DNA of 64,000 nt from an uncultured Clostridia bacterium (GTDB taxonomy: Bacteria; Bacillota; Clostridia; Christensenellales; Pumilibacteraceae). Of the stretch, positions 55,243-63,440 are shown piece by piece (the first letter of the stretch is position 1; each line of letters opens with the position of its first letter). The translations under genes and the position numbers were made by a program. The notes beneath the pieces are model-generated. The model made no database searches and was not told where the DNA came from. It was given only the letters and a program-made list of their open reading frames with translations. The DNA is taken from NCBI GenBank assembly GCA_944362615.1, contig CALVTM010000001.1, forward strand, positions 62,001 to 126,000, read 5' to 3'.

Positions 55243-56445
55243 TCAGTCCTCTGCTATAGCAAAGCCTATCTCGCTGAGTTTTTTACAGTTGTATTCTATT
55301 ACGGAAAGCAGCTTCCCGAGTATCTTCTGAGCTTCCGCCTTGTCGGATATTCCGCGCGAACGACTGTCGGCAGCATTCTCTGAGTGTGTGTAGAAGTTCC
55401 GCGTCGCATAGTATTCCGTGTATAACGACGTCATAACTTCAGAATATACCACCGAGTTTATCCTCTTCAGATATCCTTTCTTCAGCATATATTTTCCGTC
55501 TTCATCCTTTTCATATGCTTGCCCTATCATTTTCACGTTTATCCCTTCCGCCTGCTGAAGGTCATATATGAGCTTTTCAAGAGCACGGTAAGGAGTAATC
55601 AGCAGTACGGAATAATCGGACAAGCGGGATATATTTGCAAAGTCAGTAAGACCGTTGCTGAGATCTATCCTGCTCGCTTCAGAGAGATATCTGAGCGAAA
55701 CAGACAAGTATTTGCGCAGCAATTTCATATCGCATTTGCTCGTAAGTCTGTCCCGCACAAGTTTGATCAGCGGACTCTTTTTCCCTGTAATGCAGACTGA
55801 CGTGCCTTCCATGCGAAGCTCTGCCGTGTTTTTATCCGCGTCCGTAAGCGTCCATGAGGCATTGCCGGTGTGCGCCGTTACTTTTATACCGTCTGAGGAC
55901 TTCATGTCTTTAAGAGCCCAATCAAGTCGTTTGCGGGTTATGCCCTTCAGCGTTTCGGTTTCTACAGCCGGTTTTTCGGGCTTGCGTCTGGTCTGCTTTT
56001 TAGTTTTCCCCTCGCCACTGTCGGGAACCTTTTTCTGCGGTTGCTTTTCCGGCTTCGACTTCACGGCTTTCGGCGTCTGTGATTGTCTGACCGTCTGCTT
56101 CTGTTTTGCAGGCTGTTTGGACTGTCCCGTAACCGCCGCCTGATTCGTTTGCTGAGCGGCAACCTGCTTTGCCGGTTTCTGTACGCCTTCCGGAAGTATA
56201 GGACGCAATGCCGTAAGTTGTTCCGCGGGCGCATCTATCGTAAGTATTTTCGCAACGGTATCATATACCACTGTGATTTTCTCGCCCGCCGGAGATTGAT
56301 ACTGATATATCTCCAGATGACTTACTTCTGACGTCGGGGTATACTTTTTGCGGACATATCCCGCGCCTTCCATTTTTATAAATGCCTTGCTGACGGAAAA
56401 TTCATCACATCCGTCTATTCGCAGACGTTCTATAACAGTACTCAT
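55243..56445 (-). CDS. RnlA-like HEPN ribonuclease protein
   Basis: 400 aa. Residues 1-90 form an alpha/beta domain; 95-165 are a low-complexity Gln/Lys/Pro linker; 168-240 are a second alpha/beta domain; 245-400 are helical. The helical part has RNFYTH (Arg349-x4-His354) and Glu290 59 residues before the Arg. E. coli RnlA (RNase LS toxin), as I recall it, has Glu258, Arg318 and His323 with the same spacing and a similar three-part layout. I infer a HEPN RNase. No RnlB-like antitoxin is next to it; the downstream partner is the altered CTP synthase. The ATG overlaps the DUF1667 stop (ATGA), so it is translated with a metabolic operon. Confidence 0.7.
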   Translation of the reverse strand: MSTVIERLRIDGCDEFSVSKAFIKMEGAGYVRKKYTPTSEVSHLEIYQYQSPAGEKITVVYDTVAKILTIDAPAEQLTALRPILPEGVQKPAKQVAAQQTNQAAVTGQSKQPAKQKQTVRQSQTPKAVKSKPEKQPQKKVPDSGEGKTKKQTRRKPEKPAVETETLKGITRKRLDWALKDMKSSDGIKVTAHTGNASWTLTDADKNTAELRMEGTSVCITGKKSPLIKLVRDRLTSKCDMKLLRKYLSVSLRYLSEASRIDLSNGLTDFANISRLSDYSVLLITPYRALEKLIYDLQQAEGINVKMIGQAYEKDEDGKYMLKKGYLKRINSVVYSEVMTSLYTEYYATRNFYTHSENAADSRSRGISDKAEAQKILGKLLSVIEYNCKKLSEIGFAIAED

Positions 56446-56798
56446 AATGCTTCCTTTTCGACCGCTGAGGTCGACACTATCCTTTCGCCGAGCAATGATG
56501 CAAAAAGCGTCTGTCCTTCCGCTACGGGCGCGTCAACGCTGAGTTTAAGCAGCAGCCTCGAAAGCGGAAGTATTTTTGTGACGGCTATCGGATATGCTGT
56601 CTTTGCGGAAACCACAGGAGAACTTCCGCCACGCACGCGCACATTGAATGTCACCTCCCGCGTGGGGTTTATATATTCGCCCAGCGCATATTCTTTCCCT
56701 CGCGGACACTTATTACCGGAAATCGTTATCTCATAAAGATCACTGTCCGCCCGCAGTGTGCAACCGCGCTCACATGCCGTACATTTGATTTCTTTCAT
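56442..56798 (-). CDS. DUF1667 family protein
   Basis: 118 aa. The start is ATG 56798 (MKEIKCTACERGC), which overlaps the upstream stop as ATGA with GGAG before it. The Cys motif CTACERGC and GNKCPRGKEYALGEYINPTR are family signatures and probably bind a metal or cluster. DUF1667 proteins normally accompany the two glycerol-3-phosphate or 2-hydroxyacid oxidoreductase flavoproteins, as here. Confidence 0.85.
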   Translation of the reverse strand: MKEIKCTACERGCTLRADSDLYEITISGNKCPRGKEYALGEYINPTREVTFNVRVRGGSSPVVSAKTAYPIAVTKILPLSRLLLKLSVDAPVAEGQTLFASLLGERIVSTSAVEKEAL

Positions 56799-58000
56799 TG
56801 TTTCTTCTCCGCGCTCACAGTCAGACATTCGCCTTCTCCGATCTCTTCGGAGCTGAGCCGCAAACGTATTTCTTTACCGGCGTTCAGCATGCGCGGTTCC
56901 GTCTGCTTAACTATATTACCTGACCCATCACGAAAAACCAATGTTCCGGAGTCCATTGTTTCCGTTACCCGTATGCTCACGTCCGCATACCTGCCCGCTG
57001 TTGCCCGTACAGGCAGGACATACGCTATACAGTTACCCTTTCTGATAAATTCACGGCGATCAGATATGACGCCATGCCTTGCGTATTCTGCTGCGGAATA
57101 ACCTGCCATTCCCCCTTCTGCGGCGGCACAGTCGCATAAGCCGCATGAATGCAATGCACCTCCGACTATAAATATCCCTGCGGTATCCGTCATGTAATGG
57201 GAGTCGACTTCTGCTATTCCGTTATCGTCACAACTGACGTAAGGTATCAATGAAGCGTCGGGCACTCTTCCCACAGCGCACACTACGGCATCGCAACGCA
57301 GAGAGAACTCTTTCTGCGGCGTACGCACCAATACCTCACGAACGCGTTTATCACCTTTCAGTCCCATTACTTCTGCAGAAACATAAACCGGGATGCGCAG
57401 ATCATCAAGGCACTCTTGTCTCATTCTTGCACTTGTGCTGAGGAACGGTCGCCTTTCTATAACACCGGTTACCATTGTTCCTTCAAGCGCAAGTCTGCGC
57501 GCCACAGTCAACGCATCGCTGCCCGCACCTATTATTACCGCGCGGTTTCCTATACGCCTGCCATACAGGCAATGAGCGGCAAGCGCATCGGAAGCGGAAT
57601 AAATTCCCTCAATACCGCTCGGACAGCGTATCCCGCATGCCGCAAACTGTCTGTCTTTACCACCGCTTGCTATAATAACCGCACCGGCTTTGAAAACGTT
57701 ATTACTTGCTCCAAGCGTTTCTATTTCACGATCACGGCTTACCGATATTACAGAGGAATGAATGATTTTTACGTTGCGCATGCCACTGAGCATTTTTTTA
57801 CAATGCGAAACAAATTCCGGTCCCGTCATCGTTTCGCCGAACATGCTTTCTCCGACACCGCCCTCTATGTGCGTCATCATTCTTCCGCCAAGTTCCGCCG
57901 CTTCCGCAAGCACAACATTAAGCCCGCTTGCTCCGGCTGAAGCAGCAGCAGCCATTCCCGCCGGTCCGCCGCCTATGATGAATACGTCCGTTGTACGCAT
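56795..58000 (-). CDS. FAD/NAD(P)-dependent oxidoreductase, GlpB-like position in a three-gene operon
   Basis: 401 aa with FAD site IIGGGPAGMAAAASAG, NAD site AVIIGAGSDALTVARR and FAD closing block GIFIVGGALHSCG. In relatives the region after the first fold reads GGILxQCIHxGFG; here it is GGRMMTHIEGGVG, so the usual Cys is absent. The C-terminal 90 residues look like an Ig-type or beta domain. The substrate is not known. TAATG junction with the gene before it and AAAGGAGG upstream. Confidence 0.82.
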   Translation of the reverse strand: MRTTDVFIIGGGPAGMAAAASAGASGLNVVLAEAAELGGRMMTHIEGGVGESMFGETMTGPEFVSHCKKMLSGMRNVKIIHSSVISVSRDREIETLGASNNVFKAGAVIIASGGKDRQFAACGIRCPSGIEGIYSASDALAAHCLYGRRIGNRAVIIGAGSDALTVARRLALEGTMVTGVIERRPFLSTSARMRQECLDDLRIPVYVSAEVMGLKGDKRVREVLVRTPQKEFSLRCDAVVCAVGRVPDASLIPYVSCDDNGIAEVDSHYMTDTAGIFIVGGALHSCGLCDCAAAEGGMAGYSAAEYARHGVISDRREFIRKGNCIAYVLPVRATAGRYADVSIRVTETMDSGTLVFRDGSGNIVKQTEPRMLNAGKEIRLRLSSEEIGEGECLTVSAEKKQ

Positions 58001-59301
58001 TACACCTCCTTTGCGAAAAAACCGCTGTCAGAGCAGTATCTTTCCATTGCCGCCGCAAGTCTTGCACCGCCGCTCTCCCCCACGTGAAGCAACCGGCGTT
58101 CCAGTCCGTCTATGGTATCGGCACCGCGCAAAACGGCGTCTCGCACTTCGCCTTCAGTGACCGGTGGGGATGCAAGCACTATCGACGAATATGCTTTATC
58201 TTTACGCACAAGGGCTGCACGCTCCGATGCGGACAACGCTGCCACATGTACCGGCTTCGTGCGGGTTGATATAAAATTACAACGCTTTTCAAGCGAATAT
58301 GAGCGGGCAACAGCCATAGCAAGTGCAGGAGCAAGGGTTATTCCCATGTCATCCATGCCTATAACGTGTCTTACTCCGTTCAGCTTACCCTTTCTGTCGA
58401 TAATATCTCCGCCGTGTGCATACGAGTACAACCTGGCGTACCTGAGTACGGGTTCAAAGGCAAGTTCAACCGGACCTTCAAAGCTAACGCCGTCGTAAGG
58501 AATAACTTCCGGCACCATACGTCGGCTACTTACCCTTTCGCACACGGCAGCTACAGAATCGCCCGGGCATGGCAGTACGGATCTGTTTCCGCAGAATACG
58601 GGAATGCGCGGCGGCTGCTTGCATTTACTGACAACACAGTTTACGGCGGCGTGCTCAAGGTATATCAGATCACCGAACGCACGCGCCACCGGACCGCCGT
58701 TATTTCCGGAACAGTTTATGACATGATGTGCCTGTATACTGCGCCCGTCCGCGGATATTACGGTCACGCCTTCACCGTCCGTCGCTTTTTCTGCCTCAAA
58801 TCCGAAATAAAAGTGCGTCCCGTTTATCTCCGCGTTTTCCCTTAACGCAAAAACAAATTCACATGCGTCTGTCAAACCCGCTTCCGGAAAATACAAATAC
58901 CGCTCTTTTTCATTGCGCATCATAAGGTGCGGTTCAATTCTGAGTGCTTCATCGTACGCAAGCGTTTTGCACGATATTCCAAGGCTATTGCATTTATCTG
59001 TGATACGCACTGCGTCAAAACTATCGTCACATACGTAAAGGCATCCGGTACGCCTATACGTAACGCCAAGTGCGGCAGAGTACGACCTGAACATCTTCTC
59101 ACCCGCCGCAGCGTATTTCACTGCTGAAGGACGATACGGAAAAAGCGCGCGTGCGGCACACACTACGCCGCCCGTACGAACTTCGGAAGAACACACGTCC
59201 TTTCCGGACTCCGCCACGGCTACACTTGCGTTGAATCTTGACAGCTCCCTCGCTATCGCGCAACCGATGACGCCTCCACCGATGATCAGGAAATCGTACA
59301 T
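58000..59301 (-). CDS. FAD-dependent oxidoreductase, GlpA/LhgO-like
   Basis: 433 aa, DAO fold: FAD site FLIIGGGVIGCAIARELSRF. Relatives (anaerobic glycerol-3-phosphate or 2-hydroxyglutarate dehydrogenase type, about 480-500 aa) have an NSGIVHAG-type motif after the FAD site and a C-terminal BFD-like [2Fe-2S] domain. Here the first reads RTGGVVCAARA. The BFD remnant VTEGEVRDAVLRGADTIDG persists, but CRC is replaced by LASPP and the later Cys pair by ESGGARL, so the cluster is probably lost. First gene of the operon that ends with the second CTP synthase; its promoter predicts a leaderless mRNA. Confidence 0.82.
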   Translation of the reverse strand: MYDFLIIGGGVIGCAIARELSRFNASVAVAESGKDVCSSEVRTGGVVCAARALFPYRPSAVKYAAAGEKMFRSYSAALGVTYRRTGCLYVCDDSFDAVRITDKCNSLGISCKTLAYDEALRIEPHLMMRNEKERYLYFPEAGLTDACEFVFALRENAEINGTHFYFGFEAEKATDGEGVTVISADGRSIQAHHVINCSGNNGGPVARAFGDLIYLEHAAVNCVVSKCKQPPRIPVFCGNRSVLPCPGDSVAAVCERVSSRRMVPEVIPYDGVSFEGPVELAFEPVLRYARLYSYAHGGDIIDRKGKLNGVRHVIGMDDMGITLAPALAMAVARSYSLEKRCNFISTRTKPVHVAALSASERAALVRKDKAYSSIVLASPPVTEGEVRDAVLRGADTIDGLERRLLHVGESGGARLAAAMERYCSDSGFFAKEV

Positions 59302-59307
59302 ATATTG

Positions 59308-59336
59308 ATTATACTACAAACAGTTTCTAATTTCAA
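59308..59336 (-). promoter_or_regulatory. Promoter of the flavoprotein-HEPN-CTP synthase operon (leaderless type)
   Basis: -35 TTGAAA (59336-59331), 17-bp spacer, -10 TATAAT (59313-59308), then CAATAT and ATG 59301. No Shine-Dalgarno. Confidence 0.78.
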
Positions 59337-59361
59337 TTGTTTTTACAAATATTGCACAAGT

Positions 59362-59400
59362 TAAAAGCGCGCATAAGCTTTTTGCCTATACGCGCTTTTT
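59362..59400 (-). terminator. Intrinsic terminator after the surface protein gene
   Basis: Stem 59366-59375 with 59387-59396 (one G-U), minus strand ends TTTTAAC; A5 precedes it. Confidence 0.78.
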
Positions 59401-59418
59401 GATTTATAAGGAATTAAC

Positions 59419-62400
59419 TTATCTCTTATTGGGCTTTCTTCTTCTGAATCTGATGAGGTAGATTACCACACCCGCAACAAGAAGTACGCCGACGATGATA
59501 AGCACTACCGCAAGAGTAGTTACCGCACCGGACGAAGGAGAGGTGCTTGAGCTGCTCGATACAACGATCGTATACTTAACTACCGTCGAGTTACCTGCAT
59601 CATCGGTTACCGTATATTCTACACGGTACTGGCCTGCAATACCAAGAGTATAAGAGCTGCCGTTGTTTGCAAGCGTACGGGAAGTAAGCGTTGCAATAAC
59701 AGAGTTATTGGGATCGATAAGTTCCTTCGTGTAGCTGAATCCGGTCGAAGGCTCGTTTACGGTGATGCTTGCGAAGTCGAACGTGTCGCCTACGTTAGCA
59801 GAAACAGTCGTTCCGGTAACGCGGGTTCCGTTGATCGAACCTACTGCAACATCAATGTTGGGAGCAACTACGTCGCCAACCTTAATCGTATATTCGTCAC
59901 TCGTAACAACGCGGTTGTTAAGGGTTGCGATGTAAGAGATCGTGTATACGCCGTCCTCGGTGGGTACGAACATAGCCATGTTGCCCTCAAACGTGATTCC
60001 CTTGTCTTCGCAGTATGCTTCGAACGCGCTTGCGTACGTGGAAGGAATGGTGTCTCCAGCCATGTATACAGCTGCGCTGTCGCCGTCTGCATCAACAACG
60101 TCTACTTCGATATCGGAAGCTGCGCCGTTGGTAGAGTAAGCTGAAAGGTTGGGAAGCACTACGAATACCTTATTGTCTTCAGCGTATTTCGTGCTGTATA
60201 CAGGCATCGTGCCCTGAAGCTCGAATACTGCGGTAGAAGAGTCGGTTGCGTTGACAGTCGTCGTGCTTACTGCAAGATTTGCAGAAGATATTCCCTTGTA
60301 GCTGTAATCGCCGTTTGCGGTGTTACCTGCTGCGTTGCCTACAACTTCAGAACCATCGTTTCTGTTGATGTATTCATAGCGAATCATCGACTGAAGAGCA
60401 TTGGATCCGGTGTAACCGTTATCAAGACTCTGCTCATATACATAGTCGGTGAACTCATAGTAACCGGTGGAGTATACGGTAACTTCATTTCCTACGACTG
60501 CAATCTTGCCGCCCTTTATGCTGCGTACGATACCGAACGTAGCGTCTTCAGACGTTCCGGGGATGCTGTCGGTGTTGACATTGTATTTGCTGTTGAGCTT
60601 GTAGGTCTGTCCTACCGAAAGCGTAGAAGGAAGATTGCTTGCTGCGGAAACTTCTATTCCGCCGCCGGAGTTACCGGTGATCTGTACGAACGCCATACGT
60701 ACGTCGCTCTGACCGAGAACGTTGTATGCGCGAACCACTACCATGTAAATACCTGCGTTGGACGGAGTGAATCTGATGTTATCAATGTAAGTGCGGTTTG
60801 CAAGCTGGCTGTAGCCGTCTGCGTTTGCATTTGCGCTGTACGTTTCGAATGCAACGTCTCCGAGAGGATTCTCGTCAACTGCCTCGTTATCTGCGTTTGC
60901 AACGCGCTGAACGTAAAGCTCAAAGCCGGTGTAATCGCGGAGGTAGTCGGAACCATAGCTGATTACTGCGGAGCCTACTACGATCTCCTCGCCTGCCTTG
61001 CCGCTTACGTCAAGAGCGCCGAAGCTGATGGAAGGAGCTGCGCTGAACGCATCGCTGTCAACTACTTCAATAGGAGTTACAAGGCTTTCAACATTGCCTA
61101 CGTCATCGGTTGCCTTTGCAATAACGTATACGGTAGAAGCCGTAACGGTTACGGTCACCTCATCGCCATCGGAGTTGATAACGGTAAGCTCGTTGCCGTT
61201 GCCTTCGTTGACAAGAGTGAGCGTGTTGGTGCCGAGTGCAGAAGGAAGCTCTACATAGCCGCCTTTGTCAGTAGCTGCGTCGTATTCGGTAAGATTGCCG
61301 AGTACGGTATCAAAATCAGGATTGGTTTCAGGGTCAACGGTGGACGCGAATACAAGGTAGTATTCAATGTCCAGTCTGGTGTCCTGGGTATCTATGATAG
61401 ATACATCGTCGATAGTTACATCCGACTCATACTCTCTGAATACAAGGTAATCAGGAGCATCGAAATCAATGGTCGGCGTGCCGACATCACTGAGCGTGCT
61501 GCTGAGATTTATCGAGAAGGTCTGAGATCTGCTGTTTCCTATCGTATCACGCGCGGTGTAGCTTACAGAGTAAGAACCAGTGGTAGCAGTGCCGCGTGCA
61601 AAGTTGAAGTTACCTACGTATTCCTTGGTATCGGGATCGTACTTAACAAGCACATATACATCTCCGCTGATGCCTTCGCCGGTGATCTTGAAGTCATCGC
61701 TTACGCTGTACTTGCCGGACTCCCAGTATCTGAAGAATGCATACGTCTTTCCGTTATCATAGTTGGAATTGGAGGACGTTACGGACGACGAATACTCGGT
61801 AGCATAAATGTTCGTGAACGAAAGCAGAGTGTTCTTATCAGGATCGCTCATCGTGAAGGAAACACGAAGATCCGAATCGTTATCGTTATTATCGATAAGC
61901 TCAGGCATCGGGAATGCAATATCGGTGGACTCAAGCTTAACTGCTTCGTCCGCATTTCCTTTGTCGCCGTGATTCACTGCATCGTATGCTCTCTCTACGC
62001 TGTTGAGTCCCCAGTTGGAAGGGATTATCATCGTATCGAATTCATCGAACTGAGGCGCAGTCGTATCGGAAACGTTGATGCGGTAAGGATGTGCAGCTGT
62101 CTCGTTTCCGGACGTATCCTTCGCCTGGTATACAACGTTGTAAATACCCGTCTCGGTAGGATAGAAGCTCATGAAGTTGTCGTTATCGAACGTAACTACT
62201 ACAGCCTCGGCAGGGTTCGTCGTGGTCTCACGCTTGCCTTCCGAATTATATGCGTATGCAGTATTGTCATCTGCAGCCGCTTTGTAGTAAAGTGCGTTTC
62301 CTTCACTGTCCTTCTTTGCATAACCGGTGTCAGCATCTATAACCGCAGCAACTACGTTACGCGCTTCGTTTTCACCCGCGTAAGTGTGCGTCACCGTGAT

Positions 62401-63300
62401 GCTTACCTGTACACGCTCATCATAGTTATCCGTAGCCGTTGCTGCGGGAAGCGTGATCTCAGTGCCTATAGACTCCGAAGAAGATATACCGGATACGTTA
62501 AGGCTGGGCGCGGTATCATCGGAGAACTGCGTCTGCGCCTGCATCGTGTACTCTTCAGACATTACGTTCTTTCCGCCTGCAAGCTGTGCATAGTAGGTAA
62601 AGAAGTATGTTCCCGCCTGTTCGGGCTTGACGGTTACTCCGCCTGCGGGCCATGCGGTCGCATCAGCGTCATCTGCGTCATACATGTTGTAAAGAGTCGT
62701 GCTTCCGTCAGGATAAGTAACTCTGCAGTATACTTCGCTGCTGTCCTCTTCCATGTTTACGGGGAACCACTCTTCATCCGTTTCATCGTAGTAGTAAAGC
62801 GTAGCTTCGGGGATAACTATTTCTTCAGCGTCAGTACCGGACTGTACGAAAGTAGGAATGGAAGCGCCATAACCGTCTACTATAAATTTATAGTCATAGT
62901 CGCTGTAGCATTCTACATTATAGAAATAGCTGCCGGTGTATTTGTTGGAACCGGAATTCTCGGTGGAAGTACGGGTGTACGTCACACGATATACTCCAAG
63001 CTCGTCCGCTTTTACGGTGTATCCGTTTACGCCGACACTGCCGAGTGCCGAACCTTCAAGCACTACTCCGCCCGGCGTCTTTACGCTTACGGTAACATTA
63101 TTACCGGGATCAGCAACCGTGAAGCTGCCGCCGTATTTGACTCTTTCGGTTATCTTGGTGTTTATAACCGTCTCTGCGCCGGCGCCATCCGCATTTGCGG
63201 TGTACGGTCCGACATAGGTCATGACCGTCGCGACAGCAAGAGCAAACGCAAGTACGAAAGCTATTATCATCGCAGCGGTTTTCTTTGTGATTCTTGACAT
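59419..63300 (-). CDS. Large surface protein with Ig-like repeats and C-terminal membrane anchor
   Basis: 1293 aa. Signal peptide: basic start (MSRITKKTAAM), hydrophobic core (IIAFVLAFALAVATVMTYVG), likely cleavage after ANA near residue 37. The body is a string of beta-sandwich domains, several with the HYR/Ig-like ending that reads YTVTDDAGNST, YQAKDTSGNET or YTARDTIGNSR. A Ser/Thr-rich stalk (SSSSTSPSS) precedes one membrane segment (about 1258-1282) and a basic tail (RFRRRKPNKR). There is no LPxTG or SLH motif. It is very acidic and nearly Cys-free. Probably a cell-surface adhesin or structural protein; the ligand is unknown. AAGGAG precedes the ATG. Confidence 0.85.
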   Translation of the reverse strand: MSRITKKTAAMIIAFVLAFALAVATVMTYVGPYTANADGAGAETVINTKITERVKYGGSFTVADPGNNVTVSVKTPGGVVLEGSALGSVGVNGYTVKADELGVYRVTYTRTSTENSGSNKYTGSYFYNVECYSDYDYKFIVDGYGASIPTFVQSGTDAEEIVIPEATLYYYDETDEEWFPVNMEEDSSEVYCRVTYPDGSTTLYNMYDADDADATAWPAGGVTVKPEQAGTYFFTYYAQLAGGKNVMSEEYTMQAQTQFSDDTAPSLNVSGISSSESIGTEITLPAATATDNYDERVQVSITVTHTYAGENEARNVVAAVIDADTGYAKKDSEGNALYYKAAADDNTAYAYNSEGKRETTTNPAEAVVVTFDNDNFMSFYPTETGIYNVVYQAKDTSGNETAAHPYRINVSDTTAPQFDEFDTMIIPSNWGLNSVERAYDAVNHGDKGNADEAVKLESTDIAFPMPELIDNNDNDSDLRVSFTMSDPDKNTLLSFTNIYATEYSSSVTSSNSNYDNGKTYAFFRYWESGKYSVSDDFKITGEGISGDVYVLVKYDPDTKEYVGNFNFARGTATTGSYSVSYTARDTIGNSRSQTFSINLSSTLSDVGTPTIDFDAPDYLVFREYESDVTIDDVSIIDTQDTRLDIEYYLVFASTVDPETNPDFDTVLGNLTEYDAATDKGGYVELPSALGTNTLTLVNEGNGNELTVINSDGDEVTVTVTASTVYVIAKATDDVGNVESLVTPIEVVDSDAFSAAPSISFGALDVSGKAGEEIVVGSAVISYGSDYLRDYTGFELYVQRVANADNEAVDENPLGDVAFETYSANANADGYSQLANRTYIDNIRFTPSNAGIYMVVVRAYNVLGQSDVRMAFVQITGNSGGGIEVSAASNLPSTLSVGQTYKLNSKYNVNTDSIPGTSEDATFGIVRSIKGGKIAVVGNEVTVYSTGYYEFTDYVYEQSLDNGYTGSNALQSMIRYEYINRNDGSEVVGNAAGNTANGDYSYKGISSANLAVSTTTVNATDSSTAVFELQGTMPVYSTKYAEDNKVFVVLPNLSAYSTNGAASDIEVDVVDADGDSAAVYMAGDTIPSTYASAFEAYCEDKGITFEGNMAMFVPTEDGVYTISYIATLNNRVVTSDEYTIKVGDVVAPNIDVAVGSINGTRVTGTTVSANVGDTFDFASITVNEPSTGFSYTKELIDPNNSVIATLTSRTLANNGSSYTLGIAGQYRVEYTVTDDAGNSTVVKYTIVVSSSSSTSPSSGAVTTLAVVLIIVGVLLVAGVVIYLIRFRRRKPNKR

Positions 63301-63318
63301 CAGATGTCTCCTTCGGTT

Positions 63319-63358
63319 TATACTTGTTACAATATACTTTAATATACTTGTTACAATA
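63319..63358. repeat. Two 16-bp direct repeats in the leader of the surface protein gene
   Basis: TATACTTGTTACAATA at 63319-63334 and 63343-63358, identical, 24 bp apart start to start, between the predicted +1 and the Shine-Dalgarno. Each contains the near-palindrome TTGTTACAA. Candidate operators or RNA-binding sites. Confidence 0.75.
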
Positions 63359-63366
63359 CTCCGTTT

Positions 63367-63396
63367 ATTATATTATAATGCCCGCGGAGTTGTCAA
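63367..63396 (-). promoter_or_regulatory. Promoter of the surface protein gene
   Basis: -35 TTGACA (63396-63391), 18-bp spacer, -10 TATAAT (63372-63367); predicted +1 near 63360, leader about 60 nt. Confidence 0.8.
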
Positions 63397-63440
63397 ACAA
63401 ATTTTCGTATATACGCGAATTTTAATTATATTTTCTGCAG

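Noticed and set aside
61969-63297. Plus-strand reading frame of 442 codons over the surface protein gene
   Set aside because: Shadow of the acidic, repeat-rich surface protein; composition dominated by Arg, Tyr and Val.
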